This document shows positions 21,244-32,652 of a stretch of 64,000 nt of DNA, piece by piece. Numbering within the stretch: position 1 is the first letter of the stretch; each line of letters starts with the position of its first letter. The notes under the pieces are model-generated. The model saw nothing but the letters and a program-made list of their open reading frames with translations, had not been told where the DNA came from and searched no databases. Origin of the DNA: Leuctra nigra (lineage: Eukaryota > Arthropoda > Insecta > Plecoptera > Leuctridae); NCBI GenBank assembly GCA_934045905.1, contig OW203765.1:29979997-30043996 (forward strand). The letters are read 5' to 3'. The position numbers and the translations under genes were made by a program.

Positions 21244-24200
21244 ATGAAGCTGCTACGTGCTGGGATGTCAGATGAAGACAAACGCGATGGGCAGAATCAT
21301 CTCTTTAAGCACAACATCAGGATCTTGCATTATCTCGGTAAGTATAGGTAACATAAAAAATTACCATTTGTGTAATCAAATCTAAATTCCAAAAAAATAT
21401 CACAAAGTATCCTCAACTGAAAGAAAAATCTAAAAATTCATCGCGGAGATAAAGCAATTTTAAAAAATAAGCAAAGTCAAATTAAAAAAATTATTTTTAA
21501 AATCAAATAAAACTATGCTGGTTGTGTAATTCAACAATATGGCTAAAACAAGCATATTGGTTAGAATAAGCCACACTTTACGTTTAATACACTGAAAACA
21601 GGTTAAAAATCATGAATCATGAATCATGTTTTAAAATTTGATTTACGAAATTAATAAAATAAAATATAGTTACATGTTTTGGAGGTGGCAGGCATCTATA
21701 ACTAGGAAAACGCTCAGTGTAACGCGTTGATGAGCGAGCACAGAACATGCAACATCCCCAATCACGATACCACGACACGGCACAAGACGATTTTCTCAGC
21801 AACTTTCCAATCTCCATATAAATACTCTGGATAATATCAGATCCATTGTGTCGTGACTTTCCTATATGCTTTTTCCAGCTTTTGACAACCCATACTAAAC
21901 ACGTAAAATGACAATAAATACTTGAATTGGGCTTAACATGTGTAAAATTTTAGATTATGTTGGTCTTGATCACCAAGCAATATTTGAACCTAATCGGAAC
22001 ATTTTGATTGTCGACCAATCAGAAGATATTATTTAAACTTAAACCAATTGGAGGATTTGGCCTTCGTACTGCTAAAGATAAATAGTACTGCATCCGATTT
22101 GATATGCGCTAGTTTTACTGTAAATTGTGGACCACTTGGCTGCTCTACAGGCCTTGGAGCAGTAGCTTAAAGAAGGCAGGGATGAAAATGTAGTAAACAT
22201 TTTACAAATATTTCAAGATTGTGGAATAAAATGTCCTAAAATGACAAAAACTTTTGAAAATAACGACAGATTAGACTGAAAATTGGCAAAAATACCTTAA
22301 ATGTTGGTACCAATGACCATGCGAAGTTTTAAGTTGGTCGGTCAATCGGTTCTAGTTTAAATTTCAAAAATCACATGAAAATGGTTTTAAATTTTAACCA
22401 ATGGGAGGATTTGGCTGAAACTTTGTATGATTGGGTATAATGTTGGTTGCAATGTTTTTGCTAAATTTCAAATTGATCTGAGCAACTAATCGAGAGATTT
22501 TATTTTGTAAACTTGAACCAATCACAGGAGCCCGTTCAAAAACGATCCCAGGGACCGCATAGATTACATTAACATGTGTGCAAAGTTTCAGATCGATTGA
22601 ATGTGCGGTTTAACCTAGGCTGTGCAGACAAAAAAACAAAAAAAAACAAAATAACACACAAAGAAAGTGCCATTTAAGAGTACCGTGGTGACGCTCGCTA
22701 CGCTCGCTCAAAAACCGTGTTTTACTGCGCTTATACTATGCACTGTACCAATACCTACAGATTGGTTATTTGATTACGTATACTCTTGCATTAAGCACTA
22801 TGTGCGAAGTTTTTTAAATTTCAAAATCATTTTCTGTTGTAACTACTTTATTATTTCGATTCTTGATTCTTTATTTGGGGATACACGAGTTAAAAAAATA
22901 TTAGGTAGGCCGAACATTTAAAACAAAGGAATATATTTTATATATTTGAATCAATATTTTTTAGGCTAGGCACGTAAATTCGGGGTATAACCACTAGACG
23001 AAATATATCACTTTGAAAGTCCTAGTTTCGTGACGTGACTCCTATACATTCCACTGTTAATATTTCATCATAAACTTGCCGCGATCATTGATATGTTTAT
23101 TTCATACGTGGAACTAAACATATACATGTATAGAGCAATACCTATAGGGCCACGAATGACGTTGGTGCGAACAGAAAGTGATCTAACACTGTTTTTTTTT
23201 ATATTGGATCATATACGTACATTTTTTTATTATTATTAACTAGGAAAACGCTCAGTGTAACGCGTTGTTGAGTGAACACCGACGCGCGCAACATCAACTA
23301 AGCGCGGTACACTCAATCAACTCTACAAACTCCTACATTACCTATTTCTGATTTTCATGTATGATGTACGCACTCTGTAATGATTGAATACCATATAATA
23401 CACACATGTGTAATTGATGTGTCCATGTGTAAATAGTCCTTGTGAATAACAGAATTTGGCGGACTTTTAGTAGATTAGGTAGAAACCTAGATATATTCCA
23501 GATTTTACAGATATGTTCCAGATTTTTTTCCCCATACGATATGAAATAATACTCAAGTTGCGCTAGTAGTGAGTAGGTTAGGTTCTCTTTTCTTTGCTTT
23601 AGACTCCTGACCTCTGAACTAATTGTAATATTACTCTTCTAGGTTTGTGGTCAACGTCTTCAGGAAAGGGTTGCTTCTGGTACTTGATTCCTAGAATCCT
23701 AATAGGCCACTGCATAGTCGAGGGGTCAGTGGTAAGATTTCTTCAACTGTGGTTTGAATGGAATCAGCTAAGTGTCAGCGACTTATGCGTGCAAAGTATG
23801 ACATTAACAATATTACTAATCGGAGTAGTATTATTCGTGAACCATCTGTACTACATGGATCGAGCTGAGTCGCTTGTGGCAAGATTGGAAAGAAATCATA
23901 ATCCCAAACATCTTCGGGACAAAGCTCAGCTTGCTCTATTTGTAAAGACTAAGAAGATTACTGATGCCTGGGCGTTCTTTGTGCCATTTATACAGCTGGT
24001 AATAACACTTGCGATCTTCTCGAATATCCCTCATCTTATTGCAGAGAAGAAAACTGAAAATGGGTAACTATAATTTTTTACCATCAAGGCATGTCCATTC
24101 TTCCGTTTTACCGAAAGAATCAAGGATACTGGTAGAGGAAGTTTGGGTAATATTTAAATCACGATATCATATTTCAGAGGTTGGTACCCTTATGATGTGA

Positions 24201-27200
24201 CTGTTTCACCTTACCTCCACATCACTGTCATCTACTATGCAATAATAGCCATGGTTTTGATGCCGTCGATGGCTGCCATTGTTTCTTTCAACGTCGCTCT
24301 ACTAATGTACACCAAGTTGCAGTTCTGCTTCCTCCAACACAAGCTGCGCAACACTCGACCTCATGTAGCTTCTTTGCGCAGGACGTCACAGGGACCGTCG
24401 AACACGACTCATGTTGGTAAGAATAAGTTCAAAGGTGGCTCAACCAATCGGGGCATGGTCTCAGATCTTCATAATTTTTTGTTTACTTATTGATAATCAT
24501 GCCATACACCATGTCTCAAAAATTGAACACTTCTCGTGCCTAGTTTCTGAGATAAATTGAGTTTCCTTCCCCATGATATCTAGTATCTTCCGATCAAAGT
24601 GAAATCGTGTCAAATTTAGGCTAATAATGAAGATCTAATTTTTATGTAGCCCCATCTTTGAACAATACACATATTTTCTGGTAGATAGTTGGACATTCTA
24701 CTTGGAAAAAATGTAAAACAATATCAATGTGTGCTATTTTAAAAGTTATAGACCAAATACGAAATAGTAGGGGAGCAAATGTAATTCCGCTCGATTGGAG
24801 TGCCGAAATTGATTTTTTCATAATTATCGATTGTTTACATCATTCTTAATATTACCTGACGTGCCTTCAATTTTTTTGGTGGCCATCTTGGAAAATATGG
24901 CGGAAAACGAACGAAAAACGTAAATTTTACAAATTATTTAATTGATGGTAGAGGAAATATTGAAAAATTATGTAATAATTCACTAAAACTAACTCAAATA
25001 TAGTGACTTGAAAAAAAAAATACGCCGTAAACAAAAAATTTAAAAAAATTTAAAAAAAAATTAAGTTTTTTTCTAAAAAAACATAATTTTTTTTAAAACG
25101 CATATTGTTCAAAATGAAATTGTCTAAAAATTTTAATTCTACATATTTTAGTCTAAGTCTACGCGTTTCATAAGAAATTGAGAGCAAAAAAACACAGAAA
25201 CGTGATTGGTCAATTCCAACAATGAAAAAATAAAATTCGTTCACGGCGTATTTTTTTTCAAGTCCCCATATTTGAGTTAGTTTTAGTGAATTATTTCATA
25301 ATTTTTCAACCTTCACTCTACCAACAATTAAATAATTTGTAAAATGAACGTTTTCCGCCATATTTTCCAAGATGGCCACCCAAAAAATTGAAGGCACGTC
25401 AGGTAATATTAAGAATTATGTAAACAATTGATAATTATGAAAAAATCAATTTCGGCACTCCAATCGAGCGGAAAGCATTTTTTCTACACTTGAACCTGCA
25501 CTAAAATGATTTTCCAATACCTCCTGTGTTAAAGTTTTGATCCTTCTCGGAAAGCAATAAATTGAAATCTCATTATCAGACATAGGAGTTGCAAGTTAAA
25601 TGTTATTTTATGATTATTGGTTACTTAAATATAGTTGAAATGTTGGAAAAAGTAATTCATGATCGTAATAGGATGGCTTCTAGGGCACACAACTTTTTAG
25701 GAGCAAAAAAATCTGGAAGTTTAATTGTAAGAGTCAGATTTTATTATTTATTGTCATTGATCACACAATTTAATAACATTCACATTAAATTTGTAATCCA
25801 CGTACTCGTTTAGCCTAACTTACTAAAATGAGTCAGAATTTGTAAATATGAAGTTTGTAACTTTTTCAAACAAATACAGTTTGATTCACACATGACACAC
25901 AAAAGACCATATCAGAATTATAAATGCCATTAGAGAAAATAACAAATCAGAACAAACATTATTAAAAAGTTATATACCCCTATTAAAAACACAAAATTAT
26001 TGTTTCTTCACTTCCGGTATATAATGTTTTCTTTATTTTAACCTGTATTGTTATTTTATTTCATACATTCATACATACATAATAATTGATCAATTGAATA
26101 ATTGAACAAGTAAATGCATGTGTATGTACACTCGTCAATTCATTAAACGGTATTTGAAATAAATGGATTGTCTGAAAAAAATGTGATGGCATCATCCGAT
26201 GAATTCTATGCTAACTCGTCATTTAAATCTAGTCGGTGAGCTCTGATTTCATTGATTATAACAAGGATTGATTGCCATGGAACCTGACAAGCAGCCAATA
26301 CGTTTCGTTCAAATGCCGTTTTATGATTTCTTGGGTGTATACGTTGATAGAAGAACAGGCGGTATGTACTATGCATGTATATGCATATTATACATACACC
26401 ATGCACTTACTGGCATGGGGGATAGAGAGAAGCCCGGTTACAACTTGTGCCCACTGCCCACTGCCAAAGAAATGGCACTGCCAAATGGGTCGATATTGGC
26501 TGAGTAGTAATCTTATAAGGAATGTGATTATGTACCTACATTAAATGGGATCAAATTAGTAATTAATTGTCTTCTAAGGCAAGATAATCCTACACTTAAT
26601 TTATTTTTTGTTTATTATGAAGGAACGAGAAATGATGGATGGATTGAAGCATTAGAACATGTTAGTCTGAGCTTTGGTGCACCTGGTAGTTCCAAGGTCA
26701 TGGAAAAGGCAACTGCGCCTGGTAGTTCCAAGGTCGTGATTGGGGAAGAGGCAACTGCGCATGCGCTACTTGCTGAGATGCTTTTAAACAACTGCGTCAG
26801 AATCCACCAGGAACTCTTGAGGTAACCTATGATTGTACCAACGTTCCTTCTATTAGGATTTTAATATAATTATAATCGCATGATATTGTCTATTTGGTGG
26901 GAATGTGTGAATAGTACATTTTGCGTGCAAACTGTAGAATAATTAATAATACTACACACCTTGATTTTAATATGATGAAATTGTTATTCTGGTTTCAGTA
27001 TTTGCTCGGAAATGAATGTGATCTCATCCAAAGTGTTCCTTGGAGCTTTTCTCGCATGTTTGATCCCTGATGTCATTATCATTGTATTCTGCACTCTGGT
27101 GAGCAATATTCGATCATATCTTAACAGTTCCCCAGATCGTCATGTTTATATATGTATGTTTGTATTGCGTTTATAAACGATTAGGTATGTGACAATATAA

Positions 27201-28255
27201 GAGTACGTACTCGACTGAAAAATGGTTTAGATTTGATAATACTATGGTTTCTTTTTGTTGAAATATATGTAATCACTAATCTCCATAAAAACATTCCGTG
27301 TAAAAATATCAGCCAATGTCTCTTCAACTAAAAAAACAAACTAAAAATGTTAACACTATTGCTATAAAAAATAGGCCAAGTCAACATTTATTTTAAAAAT
27401 AAAAAAAATAAGTATAAGAAGTCACAGACAACAAATGGTAGTACGAATCATGTCTTATTTACAGGTTGGTGCGCTAAACAGAATAGCATCAATGGTTGCA
27501 AGTGGAGCTATTTGCACGCAATTGGACACATTGATGTTCTGCTATCTTTGTGATGAAATTACTGAACAGGTATTTAAGATCATTCTCGAACTACTTACCA
27601 TTAGAAACACAATATTTACTCTGCCATTTTGTTGTTTTAGAGTGGCTTGGTAGGAGAAGCGGCATACTCTTGTGATTGGTTGGAAGCTTCCGACAAATTC
27701 AAAAAGTCACTTCGAATCATCATTTCGAGGGCTAATCAGCCGTTTATATTCAAAGTGGAAGGGACTATACCAGTGACCTTGAAAACATTTGACAGTGTGA
27801 GTTCAACATTCAAATAAAGTAGCGAAGCAATGTATAATGAGAGTCTGTCATTTCCCACACTCCAATTATGTGTACCTCAGAGGGTGAAGGGTGGAAGTCC
27901 ATTTTCTCGACTTTACATTGCACACTGGTTTCATAGATAACCATTTGACTGATGCTAAAATATACAGTCATGAAGTATTCTTCTGAACAGTCACTTAGTG
28001 CAACATTACAATTCAATGATCATTCTCTTAAAAAATTACTGGTGTCACTTTCAAATATTATGATTGTATAAAGACAGCTAGCTCTTGGTTTTTGAGCGTA
28101 TCTCAAAAATCATTGAAATGGAGATCGGGTCTTCTACCTCTGAGGTACAGAGCTATTCTAATGAAATTGTATTTGTGTTTCAGTTGATCCAGACTACATA
28201 CTCGTACTGCACCGTTCTTCTTACTCTAGCACGTCCAGGGAAAAATATCACTTAG
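21244..28255 (+). CDS. odorant receptor OR-B (7tm_6), 461 aa, minimal repeat
   Basis: Exons: 21244-21337, 23643-24063, 24178-24416, 26623-26821, 26999-27098, 27465-27569, 27641-27796, 28184-28255 (TAG). All have GT-AG signals and consistent phases (1, 2, 1, 2, 0, 0, 0). N-terminus MKLLRAGMSDEDKRDGQNHL. Approximate segments: TM1 43-68, TM2 84-103, TM3 142-163, TM4 188-216, TM5 329-351, TM6 356-378, TM7 440-458; cytoplasmic loop 2 is 217-328. Diagnostic motifs are SGLVGEAAYSCDW and TTYSYCTVLLTLARPG. Length is normal for an insect receptor because exon 4 has only two repeat units. It differs from OR-A and OR-C at the very end: their GGG-TAA is here GGG-AAA-AAT-ATC-ACT-TAG, adding KNIT. A foldback element follows 8 bp later. 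No disabling change seen; the most intact gene of the three. Confidence 0.88.
21702..22712 (-). mobile_element. Helitron, ~1.0 kb, minus strand, in OR-B intron 1
   Basis: On the minus strand it begins TTGAGCGAGCGTAGCGAGCG (22712 downwards) and ends AACGCGTTACACTGAGCGTT then TTCCTAG|T at 21702. Interior text near 22230-22345 is the reverse complement of 15045-15180 in the Helitron of OR-A. No coding frame. Confidence 0.7.
23240..23300 (-). mobile_element. Helitron 3' terminus in OR-B intron 1
   Basis: CTAG-plus-hairpin end, minus strand, next to T. The matching end in OR-C intron 1 is at 34942; flanking text is also shared, so it is part of the duplicated unit. The 5' boundary was not found. 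Confidence 0.6.
24787..25471. mobile_element. foldback element, ~685 bp, in OR-B intron 3
   Basis: Left end CCGCTCGATTGGAGTGCCG, right end CGGCACTCCAATCGAGCGG. The arms (about 250 bp each) include tggccatcttggaaaatatg and its complement, and tacgccgt / acggcgta near the centre. A loop of about 200 bp contains the frame 25050-25244, which has no coding character. Absent from intron 3 of OR-A and OR-C. Confidence 0.85.
26685..26762 (+). repeat. exon 4 repeat of OR-B: 2 units
   Basis: One shortened unit (GSSKVMEKATAP, two codons missing) and one full unit (GSSKVVIGEEATAH), then ALLAEMLLNNCVRIHQELLR. The first unit of OR-C has the same kind of deletion and the last unit of OR-C ends the same way (GSSKVVIGEEAAAH). 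The OR-B exon therefore looks like the two outer units of a longer array with the middle missing, or the array before expansion. Confidence 0.9.
27871..28149. mobile_element. MITE in OR-B intron 7
   Basis: TGTACCTCAGAGG ... TCTACCTCTGAGGTACA; same position and family as 18189-18470 and 41539-41810. Confidence 0.75.
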
Positions 28256-28263
28256 CTTTGTGG

Positions 28264-29090
28264 AATACCGAGTGGCCCAAAGAAAACGTCCAACGGGCGA
28301 GACATCACTGTGATGAAACTACTAAACAGATCAGGCTGAAAACTACACCAATTATAATAAACACACTTAGGTATTATTTGTGAAAGTTTTAACACCATAA
28401 CTTTTATAGAAAAAAAGTTAGAGCTGTTCGAATTTTGTTGCCGAAAAATCGATTATACGGAGCTCAAAAACCACGCGTCCAGAAAATGTCCAATGGCCGG
28501 AACGCTGTTTACTCAAAACAGCTCACGATATTAAGCTGAAAATTATATATGTTATTCAAAATATATAACAATTGATTGTTTAAAAATTTCAATTAGTTTG
28601 AATCAATGTAACGAAAGTTATGGGATCTAGTATTTGCGCTTAAAAGCAGAATACTCATTAAGAGATAATTTCTCAAGTTTTATTTCACATGTTAATTTTA
28701 GAAGTATTTTCTGTTTTTAAGCTCAACTTCTAGATACTTTCGTTCTACTGATTTAAATGTATTGAAATTTGTATACAATAGAAAGTCATATGTTTTGAAT
28801 AACATTTAAATTTTCAGCCTGATATCGTAAGTAGTGTTGAAAATAAATGTGTCCATGCCATTGGACTTTTTCTGAATGCGCTCTCTTTGAGCTCCGTATA
28901 ATCAAATTTTTCGACAAACAAATTCGAACAGCAGTTACTTTTTTCCTACATAAGAAATATTCTTGAAACTTTTACCTATCAAACATTGGTATGTTTGTTA
29001 TAACATGTAAAATTTTCGGACCAATATCTGTAGTAAATTCTTCACAGCGGTGTCTCGCCTTTTGGACGTTTTTTTGTGCCACCCGGTATT
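28264..29090. mobile_element. foldback element, ~830 bp, directly after OR-B
   Basis: Left end AATACCGAGTGGCCCAAAGA, right end complementary (GTGCCACCCGGTATT). Inner pairs include gtccaacgggcgagacat / tgtctcgccttttggac and gattatacggagctcaaa / tgagctccgtataatc. It lies 8 bp after the OR-B stop codon and brings an AATAAA at 28356-28361. It separates the gene from the ancestral poly-A signal at 29721. Confidence 0.8.
28356..28361 (+). terminator. candidate poly-A signal supplied by the foldback
   Basis: AATAAA lies 100 bp after the OR-B stop, inside the foldback element. It would give a short 3' UTR in place of one of about 1.5 kb. Use is not shown. Confidence 0.4.
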
Positions 29091-30009
29091 TGTCCAACGT
29101 CATCCATTACTTAGAGAGAATTCAGTGCTTAATGTTACGCACTCGCGGAACCAAAAAATAGCGATTTTTTAATTTTGCACTTAAGATGTCTCCTCTCTAC
29201 CTCAACCCTTCATTTTATTTATCGTACACGAGGCGTCAAATATTTTTTTTAACATACGCACTGATAAAGTACATGGTGGCGCTTGATACGTTCGCTTAAA
29301 AAATGGGGCGACATTTGCAAATTTAACTATTAGGTACTGATCAGTGAATAATTTCTTAAATGTTTCTATGTACATTTCGACAAAGTAAAAGCGGTATATG
29401 AACGAAAAGTATTGACTGCTTCCAATTATAAAGCTACTTCATTGACAGCTTTATAACAAACTTTTTTTCATACAATTTTAAATAATTTGTTTTCCACTGG
29501 TCGCATTGGTGCGCACTCAGTGTGCAGTGTGCACTGAGTGCGGGTTTCGTTTTCCACTAGCGAATTTGCTCGCACTCAGTGCACTATATTCGCATTGAAA
29601 ACATTCTCAGAGCAAACCATTGCACTCGAATATTCCAAGATGGACGCTTGAAAATTGTTTTCTGTTTATAACTTATATGAATCTTCAAATACTTAGCAGT
29701 TATAATATTTATTGATCGACAATAAACCATATAAAACAAATTCCTTGCCATTTTTGGGTTATGTTATGTTTATTCTAGAACTATCCTTGTTTTCCTCTGG
29801 GTTTGTACTTCTCCCGCACTAATTCAGAGCATGACGTCATAGGGTAATTCTTTGGACTCATTCAGTGCAATTGCCAGTGGAAAACACTATTCATAGCTTG
29901 CACGAACTTATTTTGTTTTATACGAGCATCAAAAAATTATTAAATTTTTCACCTGAGGACGGACATTTTGTTGGCACGTTGACGGGTCAGATTTATAACT
30001 TTATTGAGG
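29091..30009. other. OR-B/OR-C spacer, left part
   Basis: 29091-29635 is sequence not present behind OR-A; it contains an 11-bp-arm hairpin at 29513-29544 (CGCACTCAGTG / CACTGAGTGCG). 29700-30009 matches the OR-A 3' flank at 18630-18850, including AATAAA at 29721-29726. No gene. Confidence 0.55.
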
Positions 30010-30332
30010 TAAAGTTCATTCAAGATTAGAATAGCAACCCGTAATGGCGGCGTGTACTACCGTAGTCAAGTGAACGTATACCTAAACATGTAAATATCAA
30101 CATAATAATCAAAAAATGTGTATAATACGGCTGTAGATAAAAATAAATCAATTTATTGAATTTTTATAATATTTACTACTATTAAAAATTGTGTATTTGA
30201 CATAATTTATACAATTTCAATAATACAAAGAAGAAAGTCTTGCCACTGACAGGGCAGTGTTCAAGTGACTGACCAATGAACGACGTGATCGACTAAAACG
30301 TCAGTGATATTCTTATCGTGAACGAACTTTAA
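30010..30332. mobile_element. MITE-like insert
   Basis: TAAAGTTCATTCA at the left and TGAACGAACTTTA at the right form short inverted repeats. The stretch interrupts text that is continuous at about 18850 behind OR-A. Confidence 0.45.
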
Positions 30333-30713
30333 TTCGATGTATTTAAATACAAGCACAAGAGACCATTGTATTTTTTAATGTAATTCTTTCAGTTCTTTTC
30401 AGCTCATCATTCAAAATTAATACATCAATCTCTTTCACAACCTAAGCACAAAATTTTTCGGTTTTCTCTTCACTTTTTCCGAAAATTTATTCTATTATAT
30501 TTTTTTGATTTTTTTGATTTAACAATCACACAGTACAATTATACAATAAAAAATAAACTGTAGCCCCACAAAGCCAAAAAATGGCTTGACTGCGGGGCAG
30601 ATACATAAATTATAATAATAACACAGAAAAATTGTAGGAACTCTTCAAATACAAAATAAATACATATAAATATACATAACCATACTCACTAAAATAAACT
30701 TTAAACATACAAA

Positions 30714-31150
30714 TCAGAATAACTGAGGGAAATCATGTTCTAAAATCCATGTTTTGAGAGGTTTCTTGAAATCGGAGACTTTATGAAAACCATGGAAGAC
30801 ATCTGGCAATATATTAAAAAAGTGAGGGACTAAAAATTGTTTTTGCTGCCGTCCATAAGAATTTATCACATCATTCGACGCTATAAATTTGTCTTTGCTC
30901 CACGGCTCATAGGAATGCTGCGATAATTTCTTATGTTCGTCATCAAAATAATTACTTTAAATAAAAATGTAAAAATGTAGTTGCTGGGTTGTAAGCCACT
31001 CGCAACTTAAATTTTTTCCATATATAATTCTACAAATAGATTTTTGCAATATAGTAATTTTTTGTAAATATGACTTAGTTGTATAGCCCCATGCTAAGAT
31101 GCCGTAATTAATCAAAACTTCATTAATTGGCAGAAATATTTATGTTAATT
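30714..31150 (-). pseudogene. LINE reverse transcriptase C-terminus (Jockey/CR1-like), broken
   Basis: On the minus strand: INYGILAWGYTTKSYLQKIT, then LQKSICRIIYGKN, SCEWLTTQQL, an in-frame TAA near 30955, then the same frame continues with EPWSKDKF, QQKQFLVPHFFNILPD and SDFKKPLKTWIL up to TGA at 30714-30716. Order and spacing match the thumb/C-terminal part of CR1- and Jockey-type LINEs (YGI..WG, LQK..IR, NxLP, FKxxLKxWL). Only the 3' end of the element is present. It lies in an insert (about 30010-31270) absent from the OR-A/OR-B spacer. Confidence 0.75.
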
Positions 31151-31676
31151 TATCATTTTTATGACTGGAAGTTAAAGAGCTTTTTTTTCTCTATGTATTA
31201 CTGTATTTACAAACATTATTATTTATTATTAACTCTGTATGACAAGGTGAATAAAACATTTTATAAAAAAATGTAAAGTAAGTGATTCCTCTTCGTACTA
31301 AATCAAGATGCTTGCAGACAACAATGACATCACGTGCAAACTATGAATGATAACAATTAATTCGATACACATAAATAGATAAAAAGAAAACCAGGGCTAC
31401 CAGGAATACCACATGTTAATCCCAGCCATGCTATGTTGGTATCTTCAAACCAACACAAGCGTATCATTGCAGTGAAACACTCATTAAATAGCATTTGAAA
31501 TATTACGTTTGTCTATAAAAAATCACCATTTGACATAAATACAATACATTTCCCATACGTTTATGTATCCCACTATTAAAATTGAAGGGTCATAACTCAT
31601 AAGTGTATACATATTAATGTAGATTTCTTATTCATTAAAAACGCTACGATTCGTTACAAGTATTTTACTTATACTT

Positions 31677-32157
31677 AGGCACCGACCATGCGTTCAAACC
31701 CCAGAGCCACGAGTGAAAGAAATAAGCAACATTTGTGAGAGATGATCTTCAACTGTTTTATTTCTCATTGGCCGTGACCTAGCAACCGATCAAATGTCAA
31801 CAAATGTACTCAAAATAGCTCGGAATAGACAACATTTAAAATTATCTAGTTAGCTCTGCTTTTCAAAAAAAATCACATGCAGTACCGAGATCCTAATATC
31901 TATTTATGTTATTCAACAATGGATAATAACATAACATAAATAGGATCACGGAACTGCATGTGATTTTTTTTTAAAAAGTGCTAACTAGATAATTTTAAAT
32001 CTTGTCTATTAGAAGTTAGAACCAAGACTCGCAAATTATTATTGTGAGCTGATTAAGTAAAATTGTGTACACTTTATTATTATTTTGAATGCGAATAAAC
32101 TTTTAATATGTGCGCAACATTACGTATAACTGCAGAGACTTTGACGCCCTGCCAAAG
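31677..32157 (+). promoter_or_regulatory. OR-C promoter region and inferred non-coding 5' exon
   Basis: Copy of 20245-20759, with donor AAAG|GTAAGC at 32157/32158 and TTTCAG acceptor before 32467. The leader exon 32467-32652 contains the same two short upstream frames as OR-B. It includes the foldback at 31828-32006. Confidence 0.5.
31828..32006. mobile_element. foldback element upstream of OR-C
   Basis: Palindrome homologous to 20395-20576 (gttagctctgcttttcaaaa at the left arm). The right arm here has lost part of the agcagagc motif. Confidence 0.75.
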
Positions 32158-32652
32158 GTAAGCTTTCCTTCCCACAGCCCAGGCAGCTCTATCTGTACTT
32201 TTCGCAGCGCTATCTGTAATCTAAACACGCTGCCTATAACTAAGTAAAATAGATTATAAATTATAAACATTTGTATAATTTTTATCATAGCTATTTTTTG
32301 AATCTTGATAAAATTAAGAATTTTCTTTTTTTCACCTACTACTATAATATTATTAAGCTAATAAAGGGATCAATACAAATGATCGCGTTTGTTTGATTTC
32401 AAATTGAGTGACGACACTACATTATGAAATCCAAAATGGTTAAAATATTTATTACGTGAATTTCAGACAGCGAATCATTGATTGTTTGAAACTAACAATA
32501 TCAATTACAAACTCCAAACAAAGTTGGGCTGTCTCTGTGACCGAAGCATTGCGTGCCCACTTGAATGTCACAACAAACCGCTTGACGCCCTGATCAGACG
32601 TGGGGAAACCCCGGAGAAGATGTGACTCTACGTGCAATCTGCATTCTACAAC

